A stretch of 64,000 bases of DNA from Clostridia bacterium (GCA_910575725.1 CAJTFE010000003.1:124001-188000); one strand, 5' to 3'. Shown: positions 1-8,955, counted from the first letter of the stretch. Notes: generated from the sequence alone by a model not told the origin. Program-made: numbers and translations.

Positions 1-429
1 AATCTTAGGCGGATAATCCCCGAACAAAGTGTGGGCCGGAATAATAAAACGCTCGTACTCCCTTCCCTCCTGAACAGGTATCATCTGAATATTCTGCACT
101 GCCTTTACATCCGGAAGTATCTCAGCTCCCACCACTTCTACCGGTTCATACCCCGGCGCGGTCACTTCCATCGTATATTCCGAATATGGCTGCTGCTCGC
201 TGGGTTCTACGCTATATTCCAGCGGAGGTGCATAAAGTTCCAGCTCCTCTGTCTGTCCCGATTCATTCGTAGTCACTTCCTCCAGTTCTCTCCCCGGTTC
301 CCCCGTATAGTAAATTGCTATCTTAGCCCCTGATATCGGCTTCGCCCCTAGAGCAGATGTCACATTAATCTGCAGCTGCCCCTTACTGTCCGTATCCTGC
401 TGCATCGCCTTTATCTGAAATTCAGCCAT
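1..429 (-). CDS. Spore cortex-lytic-type peptidoglycan-binding protein, N-terminal part (partial)
   Basis: The frame is open from the ATG at 429 (MAEFQIKAMQQD) to the window edge, so 143 residues are seen and the C-terminus lies outside. The visible part is a carboxypeptidase-regulatory-like beta-sandwich: residues 7-50 hold the repeat ending in TTNESGQTEEL, followed by YTMEVTAPGYEPVEV and, at the edge, IIPAHTLFGDYPPKI. That order matches, from memory, the N-terminus of clostridial SleC-like spore cortex-lytic proteins, which continue into a lytic domain and a C-terminal PG_binding_1 repeat. Such proteins act on spore cortex peptidoglycan at germination. There is no signal peptide, which is usual for the family. 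The missing half prevents confirming the catalytic domain. Confidence 0.72.
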   Translation of the reverse strand, partial: MAEFQIKAMQQDTDSKGQLQINVTSALGAKPISGAKIAIYYTGEPGRELEEVTTNESGQTEELELYAPPLEYSVEPSEQQPYSEYTMEVTAPGYEPVEVVGAEILPDVKAVQNIQMIPVQEGREYERFIIPAHTLFGDYPPKI

Positions 430-516
430 AAAAATCCCTCATCCCCCATTTTCTCCATATAGTATATGCGAAAAGCAAAGGAAATGTTCAAACCGCTTGT
501 TTATTTTATGAAATCC

Positions 517-552
517 ACAAAAAAACTGGCATCTTATCTCAATACCAGTTTT
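517..552 (-). terminator. Intrinsic terminator of the csoR-like gene
   Basis: On the minus strand a stem (AAAACTGG paired with CCAGTTTT) with a 14-base loop is followed by a run of seven T. It lies about 40 bases past the stop of the csoR-like gene at 593. Confidence 0.75.
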
Positions 553-592
553 CCCAATGAACATTTATTTACTTTTTCTTTTTTAAAAAATC

Positions 593-928
593 TTACTTCA
601 TAAACCGGTCAATGGCCTCTGTCAGTTCCTCAATGGCCTCGTGATCTCCGCACTCCACCGCATCCACCAGACAGTGCTCAATGTGATCCTTCAAAATCAC
701 CTTGGCCGTATTGTTAACGGCAGCCTTCACCGCGGAAAGCTGCACCAGAACCTCGCTGCAGTCCCGGCCCTCCTCCACCATGCGCTTTACCGACTCCATG
801 TGGCCGATAGCCCGGGAGAGACGGTTCAGAACAGCCCTTGTATTCTGGTGGGTGTGGGTATGCCTGTGCCCGTGCTCATGCTCATATACGGTTCCGTCTT
901 CTGCAATATGTGTATGCTTTTCGCCCAT
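593..928 (-). CDS. CsoR/RcnR-family metal-sensing repressor with His-rich N-terminus
   Basis: A 111-residue all-helical DUF156 protein. The W-X-Y type ligand set of CsoR is present with exact spacing: Cys57, His82 and Cys86 (C-x24-H-x3-C), with an extra His85. In this family the metal (Cu(I) for CsoR, Ni/Co for RcnR) or a sulfur/aldehyde signal releases the tetramer from operator DNA. The first 27 residues add about nine histidines (HEHGHRHTHTH), an extension absent from minimal CsoR that could bind extra metal. There is no adjacent copper ATPase or chaperone, so the target is unknown. The gene is monocistronic, with a terminator at 517-552. Cu(I) is the most likely ligand on residue pattern, but this is inference. 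Confidence 0.85.
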   Translation of the reverse strand: MGEKHTHIAEDGTVYEHEHGHRHTHTHQNTRAVLNRLSRAIGHMESVKRMVEEGRDCSEVLVQLSAVKAAVNNTAKVILKDHIEHCLVDAVECGDHEAIEELTEAIDRFMK

Positions 929-1072
929 GTTGTCAACTCTCTTTTCTTTTCCTTATATATTCCGTCCAAAATCTTGTTACTGCTCACTCTATGAACCGTA
1001 ACGAAATCTCTGCAGAACAAGGCTTGTGTGTTTCCTCTTGTCTGCTGAAAGTATTGTACCACAGGCAAAGCC

Positions 1073-1102
1073 GAAAAACAATCCGCCCTGTGGGGATGTT
1101 TT
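1073..1102 (-). terminator. Terminator downstream of uvrC
   Basis: On the minus strand AAAACATCC pairs with GGATTGTTTT (one bulged base) across a short loop and runs into T5, just past the uvrC stop at 1112. Confidence 0.6.
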
Positions 1103-1111
1103 TACTATGAT

Positions 1112-2968
1112 TTAATGGAAAAAATCATAAACCTGCTTCGCCGCCCTCTGATTCATAGACGGCACGGCCGCCAGTGTTTCCACATCTGCCCCCCGGATGG
1201 CATCCAGAGACTGAAAATGCTTCATCAAGGCCTTCCGTCTTGAGGGCCCGATTCCTTCGATATCATCCAGAACCGAATGCACCTGTTCCTTACTCCGCAG
1301 CGAGCGGTGATACTCAATCGCAAACCGGTGGGCTTCATCCTGTATCCGTGTAATCAGCCGGAAGCCCTCGGAATTCTTCTCAATGGGAATCTCTACATTG
1401 TTAAAATAGAGCCCCCGGGTGCGGTGATTGTCGTCCTTCACCATTCCGCACACCGGAATGGACAGCGCAAGCTCCTTTAGCACCTCCAGGGCAATGTTCA
1501 CCTGTCCTCTGCCGCCGTCCATCATCAGCAAATCCGGAAAACGGGTAAAGCTCCCGAACCGGCTGGAAATCTCCTTATCTTTAAGCTGCCGCTCCTCCTC
1601 CATTCCATGAACAAAACGCCGGGTCAGCACCTCCCGCATACTGGCGTAATCATCAGGCCCCTTCACGGTCCGGATCTTGAACTTCCGGTAATCGCTGCGC
1701 TTTGGCTTTCCCTTTTCATAGACAACCATGGAGCCTACGGACTCAAAGCCGTTGGTGTTGGAGATGTCAAAGGCCTCCACGCGGCTGATTTCGGAAAGCC
1801 CCAGAAGAGCTGCAATCTCTTTCATCGCGCCGATGGTACGGCCCTCCTCCCGTTTGATCTTCTCTTTGTCCTGGCTGAGCACCAGAGCTGCATTTTTCTT
1901 TGCCAGCTCCACCAGCTTCTCCTTTGTGCCGATTTTCGGAATCCGCAGGTAAACCCGGTGCCCTTTTCTGGAGGAAAGCCACTGCTCAATCACTTCCCCG
2001 TCCTCGACAGCCTCCTGCAGCATCAGCTCCCGGGGAATATAGGGCGTTCCCGCATAGAACTGCTTGACAAAGCTGCTTAGAATCTCCTTCGTCTGCTCTC
2101 CCTCCGCTATCCTGAGATAAAAATGATCCCGTCCGATAAGACGCCCGTCCCGGATAAAGAAGACCTGAACCACCGCGTCCTCCCCCTCGCTGGCCAGGGC
2201 GATAATGTCCTTATCCTCCATGTCGCTGTGGGTAATCTTCTGCTTCTGGGCAATCTGCTTCACGCTGTTGAGAAGCTCCCGCTGCTCAATGGCAGTCTCA
2301 AACTCCATGGCATCTGCCGCAGCCTTCATCTTCTCCTCCAGCTCCCGGATAAGGGGCCCGTAATTCCCGTTGAGAAATTCCAGAACCTTGGCAACATTTT
2401 TCCCATATTCCTCCCTGGAAATATACCCCTGGCAGGGAGCGCAGCACTGCTTGATATGGTAATTAAGACAAGGCCGCTCCTTCCCTATATCCTTGGGCAG
2501 ATTCCGATTACAGGTGCGGATCTGGTACAGCTTATGAATCAGATCAATGGTGTCCTTCACCGCTCCGGCGCTGGTGTAGGGGCCGTAATACTTCCCCTTA
2601 TCCTTTTTTAACTGACGGGAAAAGAGCACCCGGGGGTACTCTTCATTCACAGTTACCTTGATGTAGGGATAGGTCTTGTCATCCATGAGCATGGTATTGT
2701 ATTTCGGCCTGTGCTCCTTGATTAGGTTGCACTCAAGCACCAGGGCCTCCAGCTCCGAATCGGTGATAATATATTCAAACCGGGCAATATGGGTCACCAT
2801 CTGCTCGATTTTGACTCCTTTATTCCGGCTGGACTGGAAGTACTGCCGCACCCGGTTTTTTAAAGAAATGGCCTTTCCCACATAAATGATGGCGTCCTTC
2901 TCGTCGTGCATCAGATAGACACCCGGCTTGGCTGGAAGCTTTTTCAATTCTTCTTCAATGTCAAACAT
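1112..2968 (-). CDS. uvrC: UvrABC excinuclease subunit C
   Basis: UvrC (618 residues, normal length) makes both incisions in nucleotide excision repair after UvrA/UvrB damage recognition. Domains in order: GIY-YIG nuclease (residues 14-90, PGVYLM and IIYVGKA), a four-cysteine cluster site (Cys153, Cys167, Cys175, Cys179; the last two gaps match the UvrC 4Fe-4S pattern), a UVR motif that contacts UvrB (about 203-238), the RNase H-like 5' nuclease (FDISNTNG and [10 protein letters not shown]), and a C-terminal helix-hairpin-helix ([16 protein letters not shown]). The ATG at 2968 has a GAGG ten bases upstream. The ROK gene lies 47 bases upstream with no clear terminator between, so read-through from it is possible. 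Confidence 0.97.
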   Translation of the reverse strand: MFDIEEELKKLPAKPGVYLMHDEKDAIIYVGKAISLKNRVRQYFQSSRNKGVKIEQMVTHIARFEYIITDSELEALVLECNLIKEHRPKYNTMLMDDKTYPYIKVTVNEEYPRVLFSRQLKKDKGKYYGPYTSAGAVKDTIDLIHKLYQIRTCNRNLPKDIGKERPCLNYHIKQCCAPCQGYISREEYGKNVAKVLEFLNGNYGPLIRELEEKMKAAADAMEFETAIEQRELLNSVKQIAQKQKITHSDMEDKDIIALASEGEDAVVQVFFIRDGRLIGRDHFYLRIAEGEQTKEILSSFVKQFYAGTPYIPRELMLQEAVEDGEVIEQWLSSRKGHRVYLRIPKIGTKEKLVELAKKNAALVLSQDKEKIKREEGRTIGAMKEIAALLGLSEISRVEAFDISNTNGFESVGSMVVYEKGKPKRSDYRKFKIRTVKGPDDYASMREVLTRRFVHGMEEERQLKDKEISSRFGSFTRFPDLLMMDGGRGQVNIALEVLKELALSIPVCGMVKDDNHRTRGLYFNNVEIPIEKNSEGFRLITRIQDEAHRFAIEYHRSLRSKEQVHSVLDDIEGIGPSRRKALMKHFQSLDAIRGADVETLAAVPSMNQRAAKQVYDFFH

Positions 2969-3015
2969 CGCTTACCGTCCTCATTTTCCGCACAATGGCG
3001 CGGATTCTATTATGT

Positions 3016-4140
3016 TTAGATCTGAGAAATAAATTCATCAATATAGTAAAGGGCCGCTCCCATGGCGGAAGCTTCCTGGTTCAGGCGGCTTACCTGGATG
3101 CTGGAGGGCTTCATCTTAAAATTGCAGCGTTTTACCGCCAGCTCCCGGATCTTCTCCAAATGAGGACTCACATAGCGCCCTACATAGCCCCCCAAAAGCA
3201 CCTCACAGTCAAAACTTACATGTAAATTATTAATAACAATCACCAGATAACGGAGATATTCTTCCCATGCCTCCCTGCATGCAATATCCCCTTGCTCCAA
3301 TTTTTCAAAAAAAAGCGCCAGATTACCGTCTGTCAAGTTTGACAGCAGAGATGCTGAACAGTAAGCATCTACACACCCATAATTTCCACAATAACAGCGG
3401 CGTCCTTCCGGAACAAGCGTCATATGCCCAAATTCACCGCTGCGCATATCCTCGCCATAATACAAATTTCCATTCACAAACACCGCACCGCCTACCGAAT
3501 TGCTTAATGATAAGTACAACACATCCCGGCCCGAATGATTATTGTAGAGCTCTGCAAACCCACCCGCATTCGCATCGTTCATAAAGTGATACGGATATTT
3601 AATATAACCCGCAAGCTCATCATACAATCCTGTCAAATCATCAAAAAGAGGTGCATATATAACACTCTTGCCATCAGCTCCAATAATAGCCGGCAGAGAT
3701 ACGCCCACCCCCAAAATATGTTCTTCTGAAATCCTGCTGCTTTTTATCATATCTTGAAGCAGCTTTTCCACTGCCGCATAATATCCCCGTCCCTGCTGGA
3801 AAGATAAACGGTAACGCTGAGATTTAAGTACCTTAGAAGCAAGATCAACCATGACTAGATTCACATGATTAGGCGTTATATCCAGCCCTAAGGCAACACG
3901 GGCTGCGGGATTACTGGAAATGATCTTTGCTTTTCTTCCTCCGGTGGACTGAAACGAACCATTCTCTTTTACCAATCCCTCCTCAATCAACTCATTTAGA
4001 TTCTGAGACACTGTAGGAATACTGATGTTAAGCTGATATGCTATCTCCTGTTTTGAAGTGTTCTCTTTCGCGAGTACTATCCGATAAATATTATTTCTGT
4101 TTATTTTTTTTATCTCTATATTTGTAGCTTTACTCAACAC
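3016..4140 (-). CDS. ROK-family transcriptional repressor (NagC/XylR type)
   Basis: With a GTG start at 4140 the protein has 374 residues: an N-terminal winged helix (LNISIPTVSQNLNELIEEGL) followed by a ROK sugar-kinase fold (LGLDITPNHVNLVMVDLASK). The ROK zinc signature is intact: GHMTLVPEGRRCYCGNYGC, with the CxCGxxGC cysteines. A longer frame reaches an ATG at 4209, but a promoter (4181-4209) lies inside that extension and AGAGG at 4151-4155 serves the GTG (TTG at 4137 is also possible). ROK repressors bind a sugar or sugar-phosphate in the kinase fold. It follows the polyol operon on the same strand, so it most likely controls that operon and itself. The ATP-site glycines look degenerate, as in regulators rather than kinases. 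Confidence 0.88.
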   Translation of the reverse strand: MLSKATNIEIKKINRNNIYRIVLAKENTSKQEIAYQLNISIPTVSQNLNELIEEGLVKENGSFQSTGGRKAKIISSNPAARVALGLDITPNHVNLVMVDLASKVLKSQRYRLSFQQGRGYYAAVEKLLQDMIKSSRISEEHILGVGVSLPAIIGADGKSVIYAPLFDDLTGLYDELAGYIKYPYHFMNDANAGGFAELYNNHSGRDVLYLSLSNSVGGAVFVNGNLYYGEDMRSGEFGHMTLVPEGRRCYCGNYGCVDAYCSASLLSNLTDGNLALFFEKLEQGDIACREAWEEYLRYLVIVINNLHVSFDCEVLLGGYVGRYVSPHLEKIRELAVKRCNFKMKPSSIQVSRLNQEASAMGAALYYIDEFISQI

Positions 4141-4180
4141 GCCTTTTATTCCTCTGAGATCTTTCTGCCATTTTATTTTT

Positions 4181-4209
4181 AATATAACAGAATGTCTGCA
4201 AATTTGCAA
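4181..4209 (-). promoter_or_regulatory. Promoter of the ROK gene with palindromic operator candidate
   Basis: On the minus strand TTGCAA (4204-4209) and TATATT (4181-4186) are 17 bases apart. The perfect palindrome AAATTTGCAAATTT (4200-4213) covers the -35 box, a position suited to autorepression by the ROK protein. Transcription would start near 4174, downstream of the ATG at 4209, which supports the GTG start at 4140. Confidence 0.6.
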
Positions 4210-4292
4210 ATTTTAACTTTTTTTGAACTTGCGCTTGACGGGTTTAATAGAGCGCAGACATCCGGACTGGAAAAGAGCGTAAACCGATAGAT

Positions 4293-4328
4293 AAGAAAAA
4301 GGCAGCTATCCGTAAAAGGATGGCTGCT
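4293..4328 (-). terminator. Terminator after the small-ORF remnant
   Basis: On the minus strand an 11-bp stem (AGCAGCCATCC with GGATAGCTGCC, one G-U) and a six-base loop are followed by CTTTTTCTT. It separates the remnant genes at 4.5-4.9 kb from the ROK gene. Confidence 0.75.
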
Positions 4329-4468
4329 CAATAGAAAACCACAAAAATTTAAGCAAAGTAAATCGTTAATTTTTACCTTTTTGGTCATTTATCATTGCAA
4401 TAATATTCATAGCGGGTAACACAACAGGAGGCATTCCAGGCTGTGTTGTAATAATAGATATATAGCTT

Positions 4469-4654
4469 CTAATGTAAGGAAACATCAAAATATCCAAAAA
4501 AAGTTTGACATGGTGCAAAAATACGACTAACATCTCCGCTAGTTACTGCATGAACACCGTTTCCATCCTTAATCATAGGTTCCTCTGCACTATCACTTAA
4601 CTCAACATTGTACTTCTCACACAATGCAAAAAATAAATTTTTATCAAACATCAT
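4469..4654 (-). CDS. Small protein of unknown function (60-61 residues)
   Basis: A short acidic protein starting MMFDKNLFFALCEKYNVE and containing VTSGDVSRIFAPCQTFFGY. The ribosome site is strong (GAAGAGGTGAT), with ATG codons at 4654 and 4651. The start overlaps the stop of the upstream frame as ATGATG, the sign of translational coupling. I do not recognise the family. The ending (YFDVSLH) is abrupt, so the protein may itself be truncated. With the broken gene upstream it forms a two-gene unit ended by the terminator at 4293-4328. Confidence 0.45.
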   Translation of the reverse strand: MMFDKNLFFALCEKYNVELSDSAEEPMIKDGNGVHAVTSGDVSRIFAPCQTFFGYFDVSLH

Positions 4655-4929
4655 ATCACCTCTTCTTCAAATATAGGCATATTTCCAGGACATTCTTTTT
4701 GTATTTCATCCAATGTACTTATGGTTTCTGTTAAAAAACAATCCTACTGGCTATTATCATCAAGATCGAGAACTTCATCATCAGCAGCCTCTATAAGCGG
4801 CTGAAAAATTACACCTCCACAATTGCCATTTTGTAACGAACTATTCTTCCTAAGCAATTTACGGCTTTTTACAATTTCTTCATTCCATGAATTTTGTATA
4901 GACATAGATTGATGGTTCAAGTATATCAT
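4651..4929 (-). pseudogene. Broken small gene with an in-frame TAG
   Basis: Reading from an ATG at 4929 gives 61 residues ending DEVLDLDDNSQ, then TAG, and the same frame stays open for 30 more residues (DCFLTETISTLDEIQKECPG and on to FEEEVI) before a TGA that overlaps the next gene's start. Composition before and after the TAG is alike (acidic, Cys-containing), so this looks like one gene of about 90 residues interrupted by a nonsense change. No ribosome site is seen at 4929, and a stop lies just upstream in frame, so the 5' end may also be lost. The function is not recognisable. Confidence 0.5.
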
Positions 4930-4975
4930 TTCTGATTAATAAAATCAATCTATTAAATTTACAGACTAGTTTTAG

Positions 4976-5002
4976 AAAAGAGCCCCCTTAGAAGGGACTC
5001 TT
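4976..5002 (-). terminator. Terminator of the polyol operon
   Basis: On the minus strand AAGAGTCCC pairs with GGGGCTCTT (one G-U) and is followed by TTCT. It lies 35 bases past the MtlD-like gene and closes the long operon before the remnant genes. Confidence 0.65.
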
Positions 5003-5036
5003 CCATAATAAATCACTATCCTTTTGGAGGCTTCTT

Positions 5037-6248
5037 TTAAACAATGCCTTTTAGCTTTTCTGCTTCTAACAATTGCGCTTTCCGTTTCATCTCCTTTACA
5101 GACTCTCTTTTCAAAAACATCTCATAAAATTCCAAAATTCCTTTTGCCTGTTTTGATGTTTTCTCCAAACTTGACAGTTTTTCCAAAACCTCCGTTGCCT
5201 GCTCTATACCCTGTTCTTCTCCATTCTCCTCCAAATATTGATATATAGCTCCGCCTGCCCCTAGAAAAATGTAAGCCGGATAAATTCCCTGTCTTAGACA
5301 AAGGCCAGATGCTCCGATAAGCCGATCCTTTGCTGAAAGCTTTCTGGCCGGATCTCCTCCCACCCTGGCACAGGTATCACCCAGCGCCTCATTTGTAAAG
5401 CGCATCAGCAGATCTTGAGCATGTAGTAAAATAGCTTGTAAATCCTCATTATATTCTGCTGCTACCGCCCTTGCGCTCTCCAGCATAGCATTTTCTACAA
5501 TATATTGAACGTCACTGTCTTCTATCGCCTGATAGATGTATTCCTTTCCCAGATAATTTCCCAGATAAGCGCAGACTGCATGTCCCATATTATGTACATA
5601 CAACTTCCGTTCAATATAAAAGCCAAAGGGCTCATAGGGAATCATATCTTTAATCTTCGGTATTTCGCCTTTGAAGGCAGCTTTGTCCACTGGAAGGAAT
5701 CCATAGCGTTCTACACATACCCGGAGAGGTTCGCCTTCTTTCATTTTCTCTGTCTGAACCGGAACCATCCGTCCGATAGAAGCTTCCACCAAACCGACGT
5801 TTTTTTCAAACCAGATATTTTCCTCTTTTGTCAGCTGTTCCTGGAGCAGCGAGCGCAAAAGTTTATCTGCATCCATGAGGTTTTCACAGATAATAATATT
5901 CAAAGGCTTTCCTCCGGCCTGCATCCGCCTGCGAATCCCATTTGCAATATTGGGGGCTATGAATTTCAATATTCTGGCCCCTACGGCTGTTGCCATAATA
6001 TCTGCTTCAGCAATAACCTGGGCTGTAAGCTCTAAATTACTGCCATGCACTGCTGATACCGGTTCTACAAAGATGTCTTCTTTTCCATATGTAGAAACAA
6101 ATCGTATAGGATACCTCTTCTTCTCATTTAAGCCATCTACCACAGAATCCGCAACATCAATAAAGGTCACATCATAACCTGACTGGCTAAACAGCATTCC
6201 TATAAATCCTCGGCCTATATTTCCGCCTCCATACATGACTGCTTTCAT
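5037..6248 (-). CDS. MtlD-like NAD-dependent polyol-phosphate dehydrogenase
   Basis: 403 residues of the mannitol dehydrogenase / mannitol-1-phosphate 5-dehydrogenase family, which interconverts a polyol phosphate and a ketose phosphate. The N-terminal Rossmann signature is MYGGGNIGRGFIGMLFSQSG; the C-terminal helical domain holds YVHNMGHAVCAYLGNY and the catalytic-region Lys of FYIERKLYV. It is the last gene of the operon. Its ATG overlaps the stop of the PfkB gene (TAATG), with GGAG seven bases upstream, so translation is coupled. Substrate specificity within the family (mannitol-1-P, altronate-type or another polyol phosphate) cannot be read from sequence. A classical mtlD sits beside a mannitol PTS; here uptake is by an ABC importer, which is atypical. 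Confidence 0.85.
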   Translation of the reverse strand: MKAVMYGGGNIGRGFIGMLFSQSGYDVTFIDVADSVVDGLNEKKRYPIRFVSTYGKEDIFVEPVSAVHGSNLELTAQVIAEADIMATAVGARILKFIAPNIANGIRRRMQAGGKPLNIIICENLMDADKLLRSLLQEQLTKEENIWFEKNVGLVEASIGRMVPVQTEKMKEGEPLRVCVERYGFLPVDKAAFKGEIPKIKDMIPYEPFGFYIERKLYVHNMGHAVCAYLGNYLGKEYIYQAIEDSDVQYIVENAMLESARAVAAEYNEDLQAILLHAQDLLMRFTNEALGDTCARVGGDPARKLSAKDRLIGASGLCLRQGIYPAYIFLGAGGAIYQYLEENGEEQGIEQATEVLEKLSSLEKTSKQAKGILEFYEMFLKRESVKEMKRKAQLLEAEKLKGIV

Positions 6249-7264
6249 TAAGCTTCTCCTTCTATTCCATACTTCTCAATTAATTCAAAAATCTCTGCAA
6301 CAGGGCGCAGGCCAGATATCGAATCGGCTGCCGAAAGATTTGCTGCAGCTGCTCCATTCGCTAACTGCATCGCCCTCTCTATCGGGTATTCTCGGTATAA
6401 TGCATAAAGGATGCCCGCACAGAAAGCATCGCCCGCACCTACGCTTCCTTTTATATAGCCTTTAGGAAGCCGTAAAGAAGGTACAAAGCCCTGTCTGCCG
6501 TCACTTGTGAGATAAGCGCCCCCCTCCGGCGCATGAATCACTGCCAAATCTAAAACCCCATAGTCTATGAGCTTTTGACATATCTCTGCCATTGCCTCTT
6601 TGTTCAGACTTCCATCCTCTGTTCTTGGCTTTATTCCGGTGATTCCTCCTCCCTCTATTTCATTTGCAATAAAATAATTACAATACTTGAGACTCGGTTT
6701 CACTATTTGAGCCAGCCGCTCGCTGTCTTCACTTACCACATCCATGGATGTCTTAACCCCCAAGCTTTGAACCTTTGCAAGAGTACGAGCCATAACCGTT
6801 CCATATTCCGGCTCCTCTTCGTCAAACCGATCCAGCAGCAGAGCATATCCGATATGGAACAGCCTGCTCTGCTCAATCTGAGCATAATCAAGATCCTCGG
6901 GGCCAAATATAGCATTGGCTCCCCGCGCCTGGAAAAAAGTTCTCTCGCCTGTTTCTTGAACCGTCATCACATCAGTAAACGAAGTCATGGCTCCTTCTTT
7001 TGTGACTACGCCATCTGCATGAATCCGATATTTTTGTAAGAAATCCCAAATAACAGAGCCGGCTGCATCATCTCCAACTGCACCGCAGCACGACAGCGAA
7101 AGTTCAGAATCCATAGCAGCAAGACACCCCAGGACATTTGCCGCTCCTCCTGTTCCCTGAGATTTGCTCAAAATAGTACAAAGCATTCCGGGCTTTGCAT
7201 ATGTATCAATTATTTTTACATAATCCACAATCAAATTTCCTGCTATTGTAATTCCAGTTTTCAT
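6248..7264 (-). CDS. PfkB-family carbohydrate kinase
   Basis: 338 residues of the ribokinase/PfkB fold, ATP-dependent phosphorylation of a sugar or sugar phosphate. The N-terminal region (ITIAGNLIVDYVK) begins the core sheet; the PfkB signature 2 is GSVGAGDAFCAGILYALY near residue 275, with the catalytic Asp in GAGD. It lies between an aldolase and an MtlD-like dehydrogenase and overlaps the latter by one base. In context it probably makes the ketose 1-phosphate (or bisphosphate) that the class II aldolase splits. The ribosome site is weak (GGAAATGGGG), so expression may depend on coupling with upstream genes. The exact sugar is unknown. Confidence 0.85.
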   Translation of the reverse strand: MKTGITIAGNLIVDYVKIIDTYAKPGMLCTILSKSQGTGGAANVLGCLAAMDSELSLSCCGAVGDDAAGSVIWDFLQKYRIHADGVVTKEGAMTSFTDVMTVQETGERTFFQARGANAIFGPEDLDYAQIEQSRLFHIGYALLLDRFDEEEPEYGTVMARTLAKVQSLGVKTSMDVVSEDSERLAQIVKPSLKYCNYFIANEIEGGGITGIKPRTEDGSLNKEAMAEICQKLIDYGVLDLAVIHAPEGGAYLTSDGRQGFVPSLRLPKGYIKGSVGAGDAFCAGILYALYREYPIERAMQLANGAAAANLSAADSISGLRPVAEIFELIEKYGIEGEA

Positions 7265-7317
7265 CGCAACCCCATTTCCTTTATTTCACGGACGTCTGCT
7301 CATCCTGCGAACAATCC

Positions 7318-8142
7318 TTAAGACTCCTTCAAAAGCAGCATTTTTTCCAATACGACCTTTTTAATAGCTTCTACAATCTTTTGACTTGTATCAAGGTAGT
7401 GCTTTCCCTCCTGCTGTTTCATACATTCAGATGCCGCCAGACACAAATCCGTATAATAATTTACCTTTGCAATTCCACCTTTCACCATCTGAACCATATC
7501 CTCATCACAAATACCGGAGGCCCCATGCAGCACCAGCGGAATAGGTACTGTTGTGTTTAGCTCTTCCAAAAGTCCAAACTGAATATCGGGGGCTTTTTGA
7601 TATACTCCATGCACGTTTCCGATAGAGACCGCAAGCGCATCAATTTCTGTTTCTTCTGCAAACTTTTTGGCTGATTGAGGATCCGTAAATACATTACAAT
7701 CATTTTCAAACAATGTATTTAATCCTGATACATGACCAATTTCAGACTCCACAGATGCTCCATATGGTCTTGCCATCTCCACAACTTTCCTAGTAATCTC
7801 AACATTCTCTTCAAAAGATTTATCTGAAGCGTCAATCATTACAGATGTAAATCCATTATCCAAAACCCTCTGTATTTCCTCTAAGGATACCGAATGATCA
7901 CTGTGAAGAACCACCGGAACCGATGCCTGTTCTGCGTAGGAAAGCAGAAGCTTTGCGTAATGCCGGATATCTGCAAAAGCTTCAAAGGGCTCCGCATAAG
8001 CAAGTATTACCGGAGACCGGCTTTCCTCTGCCGCTTCCATGACACCACGAAGCATTTCCAAATTAAACACATCGAAATTACCGACTGCACATTTCTTTGA
8101 TCTGGCATTTTCTAATACTTCTTTTAATGTAACCAGGCTCAT
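7318..8142 (-). CDS. Class II ketose-bisphosphate aldolase (FbaA/GatY type)
   Basis: 274 residues of the zinc-dependent class II aldolase family, which splits ketose phosphates into dihydroxyacetone phosphate and an aldehyde. Zinc-site motifs are present: VVLHSDHS (His and catalytic Asp), SEIGHVSG (Glu), the NVHGVY loop, and PLVLHGASGI (His and phosphate-binding loop). The length matches GatY/KbaY and short Fba proteins. The start at 8142 has GGAGGAG seven bases upstream. It lies between the SDR and the kinase, so it is the cleavage step of the operon's pathway rather than the glycolytic aldolase. Specificity (fructose, tagatose or another ketose) cannot be told. Confidence 0.9.
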   Translation of the reverse strand: MSLVTLKEVLENARSKKCAVGNFDVFNLEMLRGVMEAAEESRSPVILAYAEPFEAFADIRHYAKLLLSYAEQASVPVVLHSDHSVSLEEIQRVLDNGFTSVMIDASDKSFEENVEITRKVVEMARPYGASVESEIGHVSGLNTLFENDCNVFTDPQSAKKFAEETEIDALAVSIGNVHGVYQKAPDIQFGLLEELNTTVPIPLVLHGASGICDEDMVQMVKGGIAKVNYYTDLCLAASECMKQQEGKHYLDTSQKIVEAIKKVVLEKMLLLKES

Positions 8143-8164
8143 TTACTCCTCCTTTCCTTTCTTA

Positions 8165-8929
8165 TTAAAATGCTACATAACCGCCATCTACAATTACATC
8201 AGAGCCTGTCGTGTAACCGGCTGCATCACAGGCCATATAAAGAATAGCAGGAAGAAGCTCTTCCGGATCGCCCATACGGTGCTGTGGAATCAGCGGCATC
8301 CATGCATCCTTCAATTCTTTTGGTGTGTCTGCTGACATAGGAGTTCCGATATATCCCGGGCTCAGACTATTTACCCGTATTCCATACTCTGCCCATTCAA
8401 TCGCCAGAGATTTTGTCATATGAATTACGCCTGCCTTGGACGCATTATAGGAAGCCTGCCACTGGGGGATATTTACAATTGTGCCCGACATAGAGCCCAT
8501 ATTAATAATACTGCCCTTAATGTGATTTTCAATCATGGTTCTTCCAACTGCGCGGGCAACTATATATTCGCCTGTCAAATTTGTATCAATAACTTGGCGC
8601 CACTCGGCAATTGTTGCGGTCAGAGTATCCTCATGTATACAGATTCCTGCATTATTAAATAGTACATCAATGTGTCCCGAGCGTTCCATAACCTCTGCAA
8701 CCGCCTTGTCCACTCCCTCTTCATCTGTCACATCTACGGCAATATCGTAGGCATTGCCTCCTTCATCTTTAATCATTTTTACCGTTTCCGGAGACAAGGT
8801 TCTGCTGAAGATAACTACTTCTGCCCCTGCCTTAGCCAAACCACAAGCAACCACCTGACCGATGCCTCTTCTTCCTCCGGTTACAATCGCTACCTTGCCC
8901 TTTAATCCAAACATTTCTTCCAAATACAT
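8165..8929 (-). CDS. SDR-family oxidoreductase (polyol/ketose type)
   Basis: 254 residues of the classical short-chain dehydrogenase fold: TGGRRGIGQ cofactor loop, NNAG, the catalytic Ser in NMGSMSG, YNASK (YxxxK) and SPGYIGTPM. The segment ASYNASKAGVIHMTKSLAIE and the following RVNSLSPGYI resemble mannitol/sorbose-type reductases, consistent with oxidising or reducing a polyol at C2. AGGAGG lies eight bases before the ATG. The operon therefore carries three unrelated dehydrogenases (zinc MDR, SDR, MtlD-like), suggesting that more than one polyol or more than one oxidation step is handled. Cofactor preference is uncertain; an Arg after the glycine loop and SRT would allow NADP. Confidence 0.87.
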   Translation of the reverse strand: MYLEEMFGLKGKVAIVTGGRRGIGQVVACGLAKAGAEVVIFSRTLSPETVKMIKDEGGNAYDIAVDVTDEEGVDKAVAEVMERSGHIDVLFNNAGICIHEDTLTATIAEWRQVIDTNLTGEYIVARAVGRTMIENHIKGSIINMGSMSGTIVNIPQWQASYNASKAGVIHMTKSLAIEWAEYGIRVNSLSPGYIGTPMSADTPKELKDAWMPLIPQHRMGDPEELLPAILYMACDAAGYTTGSDVIVDGGYVAF

Positions 8930-8955
8930 CTTACTTACCTCCTATTATCTTTTAG

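Noticed and set aside
4179..4388. 69-residue frame on the minus strand
   Set aside because: It covers a terminator and the ROK promoter, lacks a ribosome site and has no protein-like pattern.
4741..4929. Pyrrolysine readthrough of the in-frame TAG
   Set aside because: No pyl genes or PYLIS signals are visible, and the gene lacks a ribosome site; simple decay explains it.
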